Positions 10,791-19,786 of a stretch of DNA of 49,482 bases are shown piece after piece. Position 1 is the first letter of the stretch. The number at the start of each line of letters is the position of its first letter. The notes below the pieces were generated by a model. It searched no databases. It saw only the letters and a list, made by a program, of their open reading frames with translations, and was not told the origin of the DNA. The stretch is from the NCBI GenBank assembly GCA_947472765.1, contig CANJCM010000030.1, forward strand, positions 1-49,482. Reading direction: 5' to 3'. A program made the position numbers and the translations under genes. The DNA is from Opitutia bacterium (GTDB taxonomy: Bacteria > Verrucomicrobiota > Verrucomicrobiia > Opitutales > Opitutaceae).

Positions 10791-11961
10791 ATCGGTCCAC
10801 CTCGCCGAGGACGATGTCGACGCTGCCGAGGATGATGACGGCGTCGGCGATGGTTTGGCCGAGGCACATGTCCTCGAGCACCGTGAGGTTGACGAAGGAC
10901 GGCGGGCGCACGCGGTAGCGGTACGGGTTCGGGCTGCCGTCGCTGATGAGATAGAAACCGATTTCGCCCTTCGGACCCTCGATCCGGCCGTAGGCTTCGC
11001 CGGCCTTGGGACGGAAGCCGCGGATTTTGGCCTTCGGATCCATGATTGGCCCGGCCGGCAGATCACGCAGGGCCTGCTGGAGAATCGTGATCGATTCGCG
11101 CATCTCGAGCACGCGGATCATGTAGCGATCGTAGGTGTCGCCGTGATCGCCGAGCGGCACGCGGAAGTTGAACCGCGAGTAGACGCCGTAGGCATCGACC
11201 TTGCGGAGATCGTAGTCGACGCCGGTGGCGCGGAGCATCGGCCCGGTGATGCCGGCGCTGATCGCGAGCTCCGGGCTCAGCGCCCCGACTCCCTGCGTGC
11301 GGGCCATGAGGATCTCGTTGCCTGTGATCAGCTCTTCGTACTCGTCGAGGAAGCGGCCGAAGTTGTCCGTGATGTGCTTCGCGCCCGCGAGCCACTCCGG
11401 CGAGGCGTCGACCCGGCAGCCGCCGAAGCGCTGGTAATTGCACATCATCCGGGAGCCGCTGAGCGACTCGAAGAGATCGAGGATCTTTTCGCGCTCGCGG
11501 AACGCATACATCAGCGGCGTGCCGCTGGCGCCGGTGTCCTGCAGCAGAAATCCGGCGAGACAGACGTGGTTCAGCAACCGCGTGAGTTCCGCCAGGATGA
11601 CGCGCAGATACTCGGCGCGCTCGGGCACGGGCTGGCCGGCGAGCTTCTCGACCGCCAGGGCGTAGGCCCAGTTGTTCGTCATCGAGTTCAGGTAATCGAG
11701 CCGGTCGGTGTACGGCATCGAGGCGAGATACGACGTGTTCTCGCCCAGCTTCTCGTGATTGCGGTGCAGGTAGCCGAAGACGGGCTTCAGCTTCACGATC
11801 GTCTCGCCATCGAGCGTGACCATCATCCGGAACACGCCGTGCGTGGACGGATGGTGCGGCCCCATCGAGACCTCGAGCAGGTCGCCGTGGAACGGATCGT
11901 GAACGGCCGCGACGTGCGAGCCGCCCACTGGCGCGGGAAATTCGAGGCCCGAGTTGCTCAT
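10789..11961 (-). CDS. nuoD: NADH-quinone oxidoreductase subunit D
   Basis: The 49-kDa-type peripheral subunit of complex I, 390 residues, which forms the quinone-binding pocket with NuoB. The conserved [10 protein letters not shown] loop with its histidines and the tyrosine-bearing [13 protein letters not shown] segment are visible near the N-terminus. The C-terminal PPSFVNL...[12 protein letters not shown] end is canonical. It is a separate gene, not fused to nuoC. The start is the ATG that overlaps the nuoC stop; the long upstream extension of the frame is the nuoC shadow. Its TAG stop shares two bases with a hairpin. Confidence 0.96.
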   Translation of the reverse strand: MSNSGLEFPAPVGGSHVAAVHDPFHGDLLEVSMGPHHPSTHGVFRMMVTLDGETIVKLKPVFGYLHRNHEKLGENTSYLASMPYTDRLDYLNSMTNNWAYALAVEKLAGQPVPERAEYLRVILAELTRLLNHVCLAGFLLQDTGASGTPLMYAFREREKILDLFESLSGSRMMCNYQRFGGCRVDASPEWLAGAKHITDNFGRFLDEYEELITGNEILMARTQGVGALSPELAISAGITGPMLRATGVDYDLRKVDAYGVYSRFNFRVPLGDHGDTYDRYMIRVLEMRESITILQQALRDLPAGPIMDPKAKIRGFRPKAGEAYGRIEGPKGEIGFYLISDGSPNPYRYRVRPPSFVNLTVLEDMCLGQTIADAVIILGSVDIVLGEVDR

Positions 11962-12674
11962 GGCTTCGGCGCCTCCTTCGGGGCGGGAGCAGCGTGAGTC
12001 GGCGCACCGTGGGCGGGAGCGGCGGGAGCGGCCGCGACGAGAGCGGAGGGGGGATAATGAGCCTTGGCCTTGTCGAGCACGGTGCCGTGGGGCGTGGGCT
12101 CCCACTCGTAATCGTCCGGCTCGACGTAATCCTTGCGCATCGGATGCGCGGTAAACTCGTCCCACATCAGGATGCGGCGCAGATCGGGATGACCGTCGAA
12201 CTTCACGCCGAAGAGATCGAAGACTTCGCGTTCCTGGAATTCACAGGAGCGCCAGACCGGCGTGAGCGAGGGCACGTTGGCGCGATCGGTGCGGTTGGCG
12301 GTGCGCAGCCGGATGATGACCGGGCCGTGCTTCTTCGCCATCGAGTACAGGTGATAGACGACCTCGAGGGAGCCGGGTTGGATTCGCTTGGTCTTCTGCT
12401 CGACGATCTTCGCGGGGCCACCGGCGGGATCGGGCACGCTGACCTTGGTGCTCTCGATGATTTCTTTCTCGGGCCAGTCGACGCCGGTGACGTTCGAGCA
12501 GTAATCGAGCTTCAGTTCCGCGTCGTCCCGGAGGAACAACGCCATCGCCGCCGCGTGGGCGAGACCGAGCGAAAGCGAGTGCTGCGCCGCGGCGCCGGGA
12601 TTCGTCACCAGCGTGACCTCGGCGCCGGGGAACCGGGCCAGCAGGCGGTCGCGGATCTGCTCGAGCGTTTCCAT
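11958..12674 (-). CDS. nuoC: NADH-quinone oxidoreductase subunit C
   Basis: The 30-kDa-type peripheral subunit of complex I, 238 residues. The family signature is present around residues 148-170 ([20 protein letters not shown]). The protein carries a C-terminal tail of about 28 residues (211-238) made almost only of Ala, Pro and His, echoing the larger tail on NuoI. Its ATG overlaps the nuoB stop by one base (TGATG) and its stop overlaps the nuoD start. Confidence 0.94.
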   Translation of the reverse strand: METLEQIRDRLLARFPGAEVTLVTNPGAAAQHSLSLGLAHAAAMALFLRDDAELKLDYCSNVTGVDWPEKEIIESTKVSVPDPAGGPAKIVEQKTKRIQPGSLEVVYHLYSMAKKHGPVIIRLRTANRTDRANVPSLTPVWRSCEFQEREVFDLFGVKFDGHPDLRRILMWDEFTAHPMRKDYVEPDDYEWEPTPHGTVLDKAKAHYPPSALVAAAPAAPAHGAPTHAAPAPKEAPKP

Positions 12675-13321
12675 CAGGCCTTCTCGGAACGGACGATTTG
12701 CGGCGGCTGCCAGACGGCGGGATTGGCCGGCGGCTCGAGATCGCGGTCGCCGAATTCCGGCACCGGATAATTGCAGTCTCCCGGACGCAGGTGGCGGGTG
12801 GTCTTCGGGCCGGAGGACTTCGCGGTCCGGATCTGCTCCTGCAACTGAATCAGCCCGTGGAGCAGGGCCTCGGGACGCGGCGGGCAGCCGGGAATGTAGA
12901 CGTCCACCGGGATGAAACGATCGATGCCCTTGAGCACGTTGTAGCCCTGCTTGAACGGTCCGCCGGAAATCGCACAGGCGCCCATCGCGATGCAATACTT
13001 CGGCTCCGGCATCTGGTTCCAGAGGCGGACGACCTGGGGCGCCATCTTCTTCGTGACCGTGCCGGAGACGATCAGGAGGTCGGCCTGGCGCGGCGAAGGG
13101 CGGAAGACCTCCGAGCCGAAGCGGGCGATGTCGAAGCGCGCCATCGAGGCGGCGATCATCTCGATGGCGCAGCACGCGAGACCGAATTGGAGCGGCCAGA
13201 CCGACTTGCTGCGACCGAGATTCACGAGTTCCTCGATCTTGGTGAGCAGGATGCCGTGGCGGCGCAGTTCGTCGCGTTCCGCGTCGCTCAGTCCCGGGGC
13301 GTCGGTGGCAGGTTCGCTCAT
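12674..13321 (-). CDS. nuoB: NADH-quinone oxidoreductase subunit B
   Basis: Subunit that holds iron-sulfur cluster N2, the last electron carrier before quinone, 215 residues. The tandem cysteines C50-C51 (GLACCAIEM) and C116 (GACAISGG) and C146 (PGCPPRPE) make the complete ligand set. The N-terminus has a charged leader of about 30 residues and the C-terminus a variable tail of about 45. It starts one base after the nuoA stop codon. Confidence 0.96.
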   Translation of the reverse strand: MSEPATDAPGLSDAERDELRRHGILLTKIEELVNLGRSKSVWPLQFGLACCAIEMIAASMARFDIARFGSEVFRPSPRQADLLIVSGTVTKKMAPQVVRLWNQMPEPKYCIAMGACAISGGPFKQGYNVLKGIDRFIPVDVYIPGCPPRPEALLHGLIQLQEQIRTAKSSGPKTTRHLRPGDCNYPVPEFGDRDLEPPANPAVWQPPQIVRSEKA

Positions 13322-13322
13322 G

Positions 13323-13694
13323 TTATTTCCACTCGAGGTGGCCGCGATGCCAGGCCCAGACGAGGCCTTCGCCGAGGAGCAGGATGAAAACGAGCATCGT
13401 GATGAGCGCCCCGGCGGTGAGCCCGGTAAACGCCACCGCGAACGGGAGGAGAAACAGGACCTCGACGTCGAAAATCAGGAAGAGGATGGCGTAGAGGTAA
13501 TAGTGCGCCTTGAACTGAATCCAGGAGTCGCCCGTGGGTTCGACGCCACACTCATAGACACTGTTCTTGTCGAGGCTCGGCTTGGCCGGCTGGAAGAAAC
13601 GGAACCACAACTGCGCCACACACAGCAGAACGACCGGAAACGCGACGGCCACCACGATGAACAGGGCCAGGAACGCGTGCGGGTGTTGGTTCAT
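13323..13694 (-). CDS. nuoA: NADH-quinone oxidoreductase subunit A
   Basis: First gene of the complex I operon, 123 residues, three membrane helices. The family loop is clear: [16 protein letters not shown] followed by [16 protein letters not shown] with its buried acidic residues. The start is the ATG at 13694, giving [12 protein letters not shown]; a frame extending further upstream has a basic, unrelated N-terminus and was rejected. The promoter should lie in the 419 bases upstream, but no convincing -35/-10 pair could be assigned. Confidence 0.95.
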   Translation of the reverse strand: MNQHPHAFLALFIVVAVAFPVVLLCVAQLWFRFFQPAKPSLDKNSVYECGVEPTGDSWIQFKAHYYLYAILFLIFDVEVLFLLPFAVAFTGLTAGALITMLVFILLLGEGLVWAWHRGHLEWK

Positions 13695-14113
13695 CGCTTG
13701 ACTCAGCCCCGCGTGCGACGGCCGGCACTGCCGGCGGCGACGGACCGAGCCCAAGGGGTTCGGTCGTTCGGGAGCGAGGGTGCGAGAATCGTCATGGACG
13801 CGGTGGGGTTCGCGGTGGGGGTTAACCGACTAAGCAGTCTCGGACGGCGCCTTTCAATCAGGACTCTGCTCGCTCCGGTCAAACGCATTTCACAAATCGA
13901 ACGCGAGCAGTAGCGCTTTGCCCGCGGACGCCTCGAAAATTTATTGCGGCTAATTTTGCGCCCTCTCTCAAAGAGCAATCAATGGAGGGACGGTGCCCTC
14001 ACCGTCCAAGAGGCATAACTTCAGACTGAACGGTCACCGATCAGTGCACGACTGGCGCTCGTCGCCACGCCACGTTCTTTTTTCGCGAAGCGTCCCGGCG
14101 GCGAGCGCCGGGT
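13695..14113. other. nuo upstream region with hairpins
   Basis: Gene-free gap between apbE and nuoA, expected to hold the nuo promoter on the minus strand. It contains a hairpin GGACGGTG-CCCT-CACCGTCC (13988-14007) of the same type as the inner repeat of the 439-723 element. A second one, CCCGGCG-GCGAG-CGCCGGG (14094-14112), ends next to the apbE stop codon. An A+T-rich patch around 13938-13960 is the likeliest promoter zone, but this is only a guess from base composition. Confidence 0.6.
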
Positions 14114-14956
14114 CTACATTCCACTGCATCGTGCCGTCTCGAGCGAGCCAAAGGAGCGTTGCCGTCCCTCCTGGGTCGTGATGACCGCCCCGATCCCGGC
14201 ATGCGCGGCGCAGAACCGGGCAACCTCCGCTTCGGCCATCACGAAGAACGCGGTCGAAAGCGCGTCCGAGAGTGCGGCGGTCGGCGCCAGCGCCCAGGTG
14301 CGGTGCTGGATCCGCGCGGGCTGGGTGGTCCGCGGATCGAGGATGTGTTCGCCTTTCACCGCCACCCCGGAACCACTCATCGCGGTTTCCCTCAGCATGA
14401 CCTGCCGCGCGGCCGGCTCGTCGCCGACACCGATCGGCCATCCCTCGGCCCCCGACGGCGCCGCCAGGGCGAGGGCCGTACTGCCGCCGCTGTTCAGGCA
14501 GGCCGAGGCGATTTGCCAGTCGCGCAGCGTCTCCGCCATCCGATCCAGGGCGTAGCCTTTGCCAATGGCCCCGAGATCCAAATGAAGTTTCTCCGACTTT
14601 GACCTGAGCGAGTGGGTGCCGGGATCGAGCGTGAAGGCGAGTTCGCCGTCGGCGAGGCCGTCGCGGGCCGAAGCGTAGGCCGGATCAAACGCCCGCCCCG
14701 TGGCCAGGGCGGCGTCGGCGGCGATCAGGAGGCATTCGAATGCGTCCGGACCAAGTCGCGTACTGGCGCCGCGACCGAGTCGGTTGGCGCGGGCGATGTC
14801 GCTCGTTTCGCGGTATCGGCTGAGTTCGCCTTCGAGCCGATCGAGTTCGCGAAACGCGGACGCCGCCGCCTGGCCGGCGTAGCTGGCTTCGGCATCCGCG
14901 ACTTGGATTTCGAAGAACGTCGCCATCGCTTCGTGCCGAAAGACGTGACGGCTCAT
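14114..14956 (-). CDS. apbE: FAD:protein FMN transferase (ApbE-like)
   Basis: Transfers FMN from FAD to a threonine of target flavoproteins (for example Nqr/Rnf or FMN-binding-domain proteins); 280 residues. The family blocks are present: LDLGAIGKGYALDRMAE in the middle, a GGS-type turn (CLNSGGSTALAL), an EHILDPRT block (normally H-I-x-DPxTG; here the glycine is lost, reading DPRTTQPA) and SDALSTAFFVM near the end, where the catalytic Asp lies. Most ApbE proteins are exported lipoproteins; this one starts MSRHVFRHEAMATFFEI with no signal peptide, so it would act in the cytoplasm unless the start is wrong. Its ATG overlaps the stop of the glycosyltransferase gene. No obvious flavinylation target is in the window. 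Confidence 0.85.
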   Translation of the reverse strand: MSRHVFRHEAMATFFEIQVADAEASYAGQAAASAFRELDRLEGELSRYRETSDIARANRLGRGASTRLGPDAFECLLIAADAALATGRAFDPAYASARDGLADGELAFTLDPGTHSLRSKSEKLHLDLGAIGKGYALDRMAETLRDWQIASACLNSGGSTALALAAPSGAEGWPIGVGDEPAARQVMLRETAMSGSGVAVKGEHILDPRTTQPARIQHRTWALAPTAALSDALSTAFFVMAEAEVARFCAAHAGIGAVITTQEGRQRSFGSLETARCSGM

Positions 14957-15669
14957 GGTGTTTCCTCCCGACGCGAGGTCCGCCCGAGTCGCCAACGCAG
15001 GGCAAGCATGGCTGCGGCCGGGCGCCACCAGAGCCGGGCGAGTCCGTATTTCGAGGTGCCGGCCTGCCGCGGATGATGGCGCACGGGAAATTCGCCGACC
15101 CGGAAGCCCGCGTGCACGGCCAGGGCAGGGAGAAAGCTCTGCAGGAGTTCCATCGGCTCGAGCACCGCCACGATTGCGCGGGAGAAAACGCGAAGCTGGC
15201 AGCCGGCATCGTGTACTCCGTCCTGGAGAACGAGTCGGCGCGTTCCGTTCGCCAGTCGCGACATGATCCGCCGCACCGCACTGTCCTGCCGGTCGACGCG
15301 CCATCCGCACGTCAGGTCGAATTCGCCCGAGTTGACCGCGGCAAAGAGCGTCGGGAGATCGCGCGGGTCATTCTGGCCGTCGCCATCCAGCGTCGCGATC
15401 CAACTACCCTGGGCCGCGCGCAGCCCGGTCAGCAGCGCGGTCGCCTGGCCGGCGTTCGCCGCGAGGCGCAGTTCCCGGCATTCGGGCCAGCGCTGGGTGG
15501 CGGTGGCGATCTCTTCGGCGGTCGGGTCCGTGCTGCCGTCGTTGACGACAATGACTTCGAACGGCCGCGCCAGCCCTCGCAGCACGTCGACGCAGTTCCC
15601 GAGCAGCGGCAGGAGGTTGCCGGCCTCATTGAACACGGGAATCACGAGTGAAATCTCCGGAGGCGTCAT
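14953..15669 (-). CDS. Family 2 glycosyltransferase (DPM1/polyprenyl-phosphate type)
   Basis: Predicted inverting glycosyltransferase of 238 residues that would move a sugar from a nucleotide donor, often to a polyprenyl phosphate. The GT-A fold signatures are clear: SLVIPVFNEAGNL at the N-terminus, VVNDGSTDPT, and the metal-binding TLDGDGQNDP. The fold ends with the usual amphipathic C-terminus (GLARLWWRP); there are no C-terminal membrane helices. An in-frame ATG 30 bases upstream (15699) would add MRRTPDEAPV and overlap the preceding gene by 17 bases; I chose 15669 because the family starts a few residues before the SLVIP strand. It sits between an Agl23-like protein and apbE. Confidence 0.85.
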   Translation of the reverse strand: MTPPEISLVIPVFNEAGNLLPLLGNCVDVLRGLARPFEVIVVNDGSTDPTAEEIATATQRWPECRELRLAANAGQATALLTGLRAAQGSWIATLDGDGQNDPRDLPTLFAAVNSGEFDLTCGWRVDRQDSAVRRIMSRLANGTRRLVLQDGVHDAGCQLRVFSRAIVAVLEPMELLQSFLPALAVHAGFRVGEFPVRHHPRQAGTSKYGLARLWWRPAAAMLALRWRLGRTSRREETP

Positions 15670-15682
15670 GACGGGCGCTTCG

Positions 15683-17152
15683 TCAGGGGTTCGGCGCATA
15701 GACGACGCAGATGAAGCCTGGCCGCAGGCCGAGCAGGTTCGTCTGGTAACGACCTTTCAACCGCGCTTGTACGACGTCGGCCTGGGTGGAGGAGGCGATG
15801 ATCAGTGCGCCGTCGCAGTCCGCGGGTGCCTGAGTCCAATAGCCCACCCGGGGCAGCCCGCGCAGGTACCAGGGCAACGGCCAGTATTCCTCGCTAATGA
15901 CTCGCACGGGTCGCTCCGGATGGTCGAGAAGCGCAGTTTCGACGAGGGTTCGAAACTTCAAGACATCGGGCGAACTGTGAACGTACGCGTAGGGGTTGCG
16001 CGGATCGGCGGGGCGCAGGAAAGCGGCGCGTCGCGTCTGCTGTGCCAGTGACATGAGACAAAGCGTGCCTGCGGCGAGGGCGAGCAACCGACCGGTCCGC
16101 AACCGTCCCGCCGCGGCGAGCGCACCGGCGGCCAGAATCGCGGCCCCCGGAACCAGATGAATCACGTGCCAGGGAGTCTTGTAGGGCGTGAGCGACAGGA
16201 CAGTGGCGACGATCACCGTGTAGAGGCCCGCGGCCCGGAGCAGCGGATCTCCACGCACGATGGCCACGGTGATTCCTACAAGCGCAAGCACCCCGAAGAG
16301 GAGTTGTTCCCAAACGAGACCTCCCACGTGCTGCCAGCCGAAGAAGCCAAGATAGTACCACCACGGCTTCTCGTGTCCGGTCGGTCCGGCGAGCCGGCGA
16401 GTCGTAAAATCGAAGGTGCCAACGAAGTCCCGCAGTCCCGCCGGGTGGGTGCCGAAGGAAGAATAGAATACGAGGATCACCGCGGTCGCGGAGACGATCG
16501 CCAACGCCAGATCCCGCCGCCCGTTCTGCCGCCCGCGTCCGGACGGCCGGACGGCGAGAGCGGCGACGACGGCCGCGATCAGGAAGAGCGGTGCGCTCGC
16601 CTTGGTGGAGAGCATGAGCCCGACCGAGACTCCGATGGCCACGGCCCAAACGGAACGCCCGGTCTGCCACCAGCGAATGCCCGCGAAGATCGCCGCGAGC
16701 GTAAACGCGGACAGCAATGTCTCCTGGATAAAGTACCGGCTGTAATAAACGGCGGGCGGCGAAAGGGCGAGGAAGGCCCCGGCGACAAGGGCGAGCCAAG
16801 GCGTGGTAGCCGGGATGCGGCCCAGGTCCGTTGACGCCGCTCTCACCAGCAGCATGAGCAAGACGACCGCGGCCGTGCCGGCGAGGGCCGGGACGAGGCG
16901 GAGGCTCGTTTCCGTCAGCGAGCCGAGCGTCGATTCGCCCCGGACCCAGGCAATCGGGAGCGCCGCATAATAGAGCGTGGGACCATGATGATCCTTCGGG
17001 TCGAAAGTGTACCGTCCGTGTTCGAGCAGTTCGCCGGTTTTGACGCCCTGGTTGGCCTCATCGGCATGCATCGGCCGGCGCGTGAGGTCGGCGGTGCGCA
17101 GCCCGAGCGCAAGCGCCGCGAGCACGGCAAAGGGCAGCCAATGTTGGAACAA
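15683..17152 (-). CDS. Agl23-like (flippase activity-associated) membrane glycosyltransferase
   Basis: Polytopic membrane protein of 489 residues resembling the TIGR03663/Agl23 family, GT-C-type proteins related to ArnT/PMT. After the first helix comes the acidic DE-containing loop typical of GT-C enzymes (RRPMHADEANQGVKTGELLE) with a later DPKDHHGPTLYY block; about ten further hydrophobic segments follow, and a soluble C-terminal domain of roughly 110 residues. The reading frame appears to begin with TTG (MFQHWLPF); the next in-frame methionine would cut the first helix and the acidic loop, so TTG is preferred, but no clear ribosome site supports it. Together with the GT2 gene it suggests transfer of a lipid-linked sugar outside the membrane. 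The acceptor is unknown. Confidence 0.75.
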   Translation of the reverse strand: MFQHWLPFAVLAALALGLRTADLTRRPMHADEANQGVKTGELLEHGRYTFDPKDHHGPTLYYAALPIAWVRGESTLGSLTETSLRLVPALAGTAAVVLLMLLVRAASTDLGRIPATTPWLALVAGAFLALSPPAVYYSRYFIQETLLSAFTLAAIFAGIRWWQTGRSVWAVAIGVSVGLMLSTKASAPLFLIAAVVAALAVRPSGRGRQNGRRDLALAIVSATAVILVFYSSFGTHPAGLRDFVGTFDFTTRRLAGPTGHEKPWWYYLGFFGWQHVGGLVWEQLLFGVLALVGITVAIVRGDPLLRAAGLYTVIVATVLSLTPYKTPWHVIHLVPGAAILAAGALAAAGRLRTGRLLALAAGTLCLMSLAQQTRRAAFLRPADPRNPYAYVHSSPDVLKFRTLVETALLDHPERPVRVISEEYWPLPWYLRGLPRVGYWTQAPADCDGALIIASSTQADVVQARLKGRYQTNLLGLRPGFICVVYAPNP

Positions 17153-17446
17153 CCGGAGCAGAATGATTCACGCTAGGCGGAGGAACCGGCCCGCGACAAA
17201 CCCGCAAACGAGTGGTTCGCGGTTCAAGAGGCTCGAATGTAGGGCCGGCGCGGAGGCAACCACTAATGGACACTAACGGGACACTAATGACGAACCGTGT
17301 CCCGGCTTCCCCATGGCCAAGGCTCCGGAGTTTGACCACGGAGTGCACGGATCGCACGGAGTGGAATGGGGGCACCGATTGCACCGAACCCGTCCATCCC
17401 AACCGAGTTCCCTTCGCCGAACCTTGGCGCTTTCGCGTCTTCGCAC
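17153..17446. other. Intergenic low-complexity repeats
   Basis: No gene seen. It holds a short tandem of CACTAATGGA-type units (17261-17290) and a CCACGGAGTGCACGGATCGC copy of the CACGGAGTG repeat (17336-17363) that also occurs at 798-823 and, inverted, at 747-774. Near 17430 a CTTTCGCGTCTTCGC stretch resembles one near 850-870. Confidence 0.6.
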
Positions 17447-18538
17447 TTAGGCCGCGCCCTGGGTCTCCACGTAAATCGCGTAGAGCGACTGTCCGGCCGT
17501 CACGAACAAACGATTACGTTTCGCGCCGCCGAAGCAGAGATTGGAGGCGATTTCCGGCAGGAGGATGAGGCCGATGCGCTGGCCCTCCGGCGAGAACACA
17601 TGCACGCCATCGTAGCCGTCGCCGACCCAGCCGCAGGCGGCCCAGATGTTGCCATCGATGTCGGCGCGGATTCCGTCGGCCATGCCCGCCTGTTCGCCGC
17701 CCTTCATCATCATCTTGGTCGGCGCGAATTCCTTCGCCGCCCCGAGGCGGACGCCGTCCAGGACGTCGCACACGAGAATGTTCTTCGGCGCGTTCGGGTA
17801 GTGGCTCGAACCGGTGTCCGCGATGTAGAGTTTCTTGAAGTCGGGTGAGAAACAGAGCCCGTTCGGCTTGTAGGCGGCGTCCGTGACCTTGGTGATTGCG
17901 CCGGACTTCGCATCGATGCGGTAGACGGCTTCCTTGAGCAGCAGTTCGCCCTTGTGGCCCTCGTAATTCATCAGGCTGCCGTAGCCCGGGTCGGTGAACC
18001 AAATCGCGCCGTCGGGATGCTGGACGACGTCGTTCGGGGCGTTGAAGGGCTTGCCCTCGAACTTGTCGGCGAGGACCGTGACGCTGCCGTTGTGCTCGTA
18101 ACGGACCACGCGGCGGTTGCCGTGCTCGCAACTAATCTGGCGGCCGGCGGCGTCGAAGGTGTTGCCGTTGCTGTTGCCCGAGGGCTGCCGGAAGACGGAG
18201 ACATGCGCATCCTCGTCGAGCCAGCGGAGCTGCCGGTCGTTCGGAATGTCGCTCCAGAGCAGGTAGCGGCCGACTCCGTTCCACGCCGGGCCTTCGCTCC
18301 ACATCGAGCCGGTGTGCAGGCGGCGAATCGGCGTGTTGCCGAGCTTGTATTTGTTGAACCGGGGATCGAGGGCGATGATGTCCGGGTCCGGATAACGCAC
18401 GGGATTCTGTCCCGACCAGTCGCGTTCGATCCCGAGCGCCGAAGGCGCAATCAACGCGCCGACCGCGGCGACGGCGGACGATTGGAGGAAATGACGACGG
18501 CTGACGCCGGTGGAGGAGGGGGAGGCGGGGTGGTTCAT
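17447..18538 (-). CDS. SMP-30/gluconolactonase family protein, Tat-exported
   Basis: Six-bladed beta-propeller of the SMP-30/gluconolactonase/LRE family, 363 residues; family members hydrolyse sugar lactones with a divalent metal. The N-terminus has a twin-arginine signal (VSRRHFLQSSAVAAVGALIAP), so it is probably folded before export to the periplasm. Propeller motifs include SEGPAWNGVGRYLLWSDIPN, NGNTFDAAGR, NAPNDVVQHPDGAIWFTDPG, YKPNGLCFSPDFKKLYIADT and MADGIRADIDGNIWAAC; these supply the Glu, Asn, Asn and Asp metal ligands usual in the family. No sugar operon adjoins it, so the substrate is open. It stands alone on the minus strand. Confidence 0.87.
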   Translation of the reverse strand: MNHPASPSSTGVSRRHFLQSSAVAAVGALIAPSALGIERDWSGQNPVRYPDPDIIALDPRFNKYKLGNTPIRRLHTGSMWSEGPAWNGVGRYLLWSDIPNDRQLRWLDEDAHVSVFRQPSGNSNGNTFDAAGRQISCEHGNRRVVRYEHNGSVTVLADKFEGKPFNAPNDVVQHPDGAIWFTDPGYGSLMNYEGHKGELLLKEAVYRIDAKSGAITKVTDAAYKPNGLCFSPDFKKLYIADTGSSHYPNAPKNILVCDVLDGVRLGAAKEFAPTKMMMKGGEQAGMADGIRADIDGNIWAACGWVGDGYDGVHVFSPEGQRIGLILLPEIASNLCFGGAKRNRLFVTAGQSLYAIYVETQGAA

Positions 18539-18610
18539 CGTGGGGAAAGCGGAAGGGTCGGCCGACGGTGGCGGCTCAATCTGCCGCGGGCAAAGGGAAA
18601 TTGGATTTTC

Positions 18611-18748
18611 GATTTTGGATTCTCGATTTTCGATTGGGGCTTTTCGCCGGGCGGTCGGATCGAAAGCCCGGCGGGTGAGGGGGCACGCCCTCCATCATTT
18701 CGAACTTCGGCGCCGGATGCTGAAATCCAAAATCGAGAATCCAAAATC
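18611..18748. repeat. 20-bp perfect inverted repeat in A+T-rich stutter
   Basis: The 20 bases at 18611-18630 (GATTTTGGATTCTCGATTTT) are the exact reverse complement of 18729-18748. The arms lie in runs of GATTTTCG and TCCAAAAT units, between the SMP-30 start and the holB end. The spacer of 98 bases is G+C-rich. Base use is unlike the surrounding DNA. No gene fits inside. Confidence 0.8.
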
Positions 18749-18756
18749 CAAAATTC

Positions 18757-19728
18757 TCACGCTTTCCGCGACCAGAGCCGGAGTGACGAGAGCAGGAAGT
18801 CCTCGAGCGCGGCGGACTCGTTCAGGTTCAATCGCAGCAGCCGCACGTCGCGCTCGAGTTGATCGATCGAGGCGGTGAGGGCGCGCCGCACCGTCTCGTC
18901 GCCTTCGAGCAGCCGAGGGAGCGCGAAGCCGCGGGTCGCCGTCTCGATCTCGGCGAAGAGCCGCGCGCGGAGTCCATTTGCGATGCCGGTTTCAATCGCG
19001 ACCTGTTCGTCGTCGGCGAGGTCGGGCGGAAGTTTTTCCTTCTGGCGCTTCCAGACCTCGGTGGTCGCGGTGTCGAGGATGACCCCGAATCTTGCGACGA
19101 GGCCATAAAGGGTGAAGATGTGATCGGCGGCGGCGGCCTTGTCCGGGTTCGCTCCGGTGGAGAGCCGTTCCAGCCAGCCCCGGTAATCCTCGATCCAGGC
19201 CGGCCAGCCATCGGCGGCCACGGACGTCGTGGTCGCGGGAAACCGGAAGTGGAGCACGCGGCTGCGAATGGTTGGGAGCAGCGCGTAAGGTTTCGTCGTC
19301 AGCAGGAGGAGCGTCGTGTTGGCGGGCGGTTCCTCGAGGGTCTTGAGGAACACGTTGGCGGCCGTGACATTCATGCGCTCGACCTCGTGCAGGATGGCGA
19401 CCTTGCGCGGCGCGACGGCGGGCGAAACCTGCACCTGGGTGACGAGCTGGCGCGTGGCATCGGCGGAGATCTGGCGCATCTTGCCGGCGGGCCGCAGCGA
19501 GAAACAATCGGGATGCTGCTCCGGGGCGAACCGGGCGGCGGGAGCCGGGAGAGTGGCCGGATAGAGCAGGCGATCCGCGATGGCGTAGGCAATGGCGACG
19601 AGCGTCTCGTGATCGTCGCCGTGCAAAAGCAGGCTATGCGACAGTCTTTGCCGGGCAATGGCCTGCTCGATCACCGCGATTGCCGGGGTGCCGGCCAGCG
19701 CGGGGGGCCAGGGGGTTGCCGCCGTCAT
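18757..19728 (-). CDS. holB: DNA polymerase III delta' subunit
   Basis: Clamp-loader AAA+ subunit, 323 residues. The N-terminal half matches delta': HSLLLHGDDHETLVAI at a degenerate P-loop position, the HPDCFSL strand, RKVAILHEVERMNVTAANVF, and the highly conserved FLKTLEEPPANTTLLLLTT sensor region followed by IRSRVLHFRFP (an SRC-like motif with the cysteine replaced). The family's four-cysteine zinc module is missing; only one cysteine remains near it. The P-loop is degenerate, as in other delta' proteins that do not hydrolyse ATP. It lies 58 bases downstream of thymidylate kinase, the classic tmk-holB arrangement, which supports the call. Confidence 0.88.
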   Translation of the reverse strand: MTAATPWPPALAGTPAIAVIEQAIARQRLSHSLLLHGDDHETLVAIAYAIADRLLYPATLPAPAARFAPEQHPDCFSLRPAGKMRQISADATRQLVTQVQVSPAVAPRKVAILHEVERMNVTAANVFLKTLEEPPANTTLLLLTTKPYALLPTIRSRVLHFRFPATTTSVAADGWPAWIEDYRGWLERLSTGANPDKAAAADHIFTLYGLVARFGVILDTATTEVWKRQKEKLPPDLADDEQVAIETGIANGLRARLFAEIETATRGFALPRLLEGDETVRRALTASIDQLERDVRLLRLNLNESAALEDFLLSSLRLWSRKA

Positions 19729-19786
19729 GAAGAGGAAATCGATTTCCCGGGCGTGCCCGTCCGTGGACGGGAGGCACGCGGCGGAA

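Noticed and set aside
13703..13978. A 91-codon frame upstream of nuoA
   Set aside because: Very basic, no motif, starts in A+T-rich promoter-like DNA and covers the likely nuo promoter.
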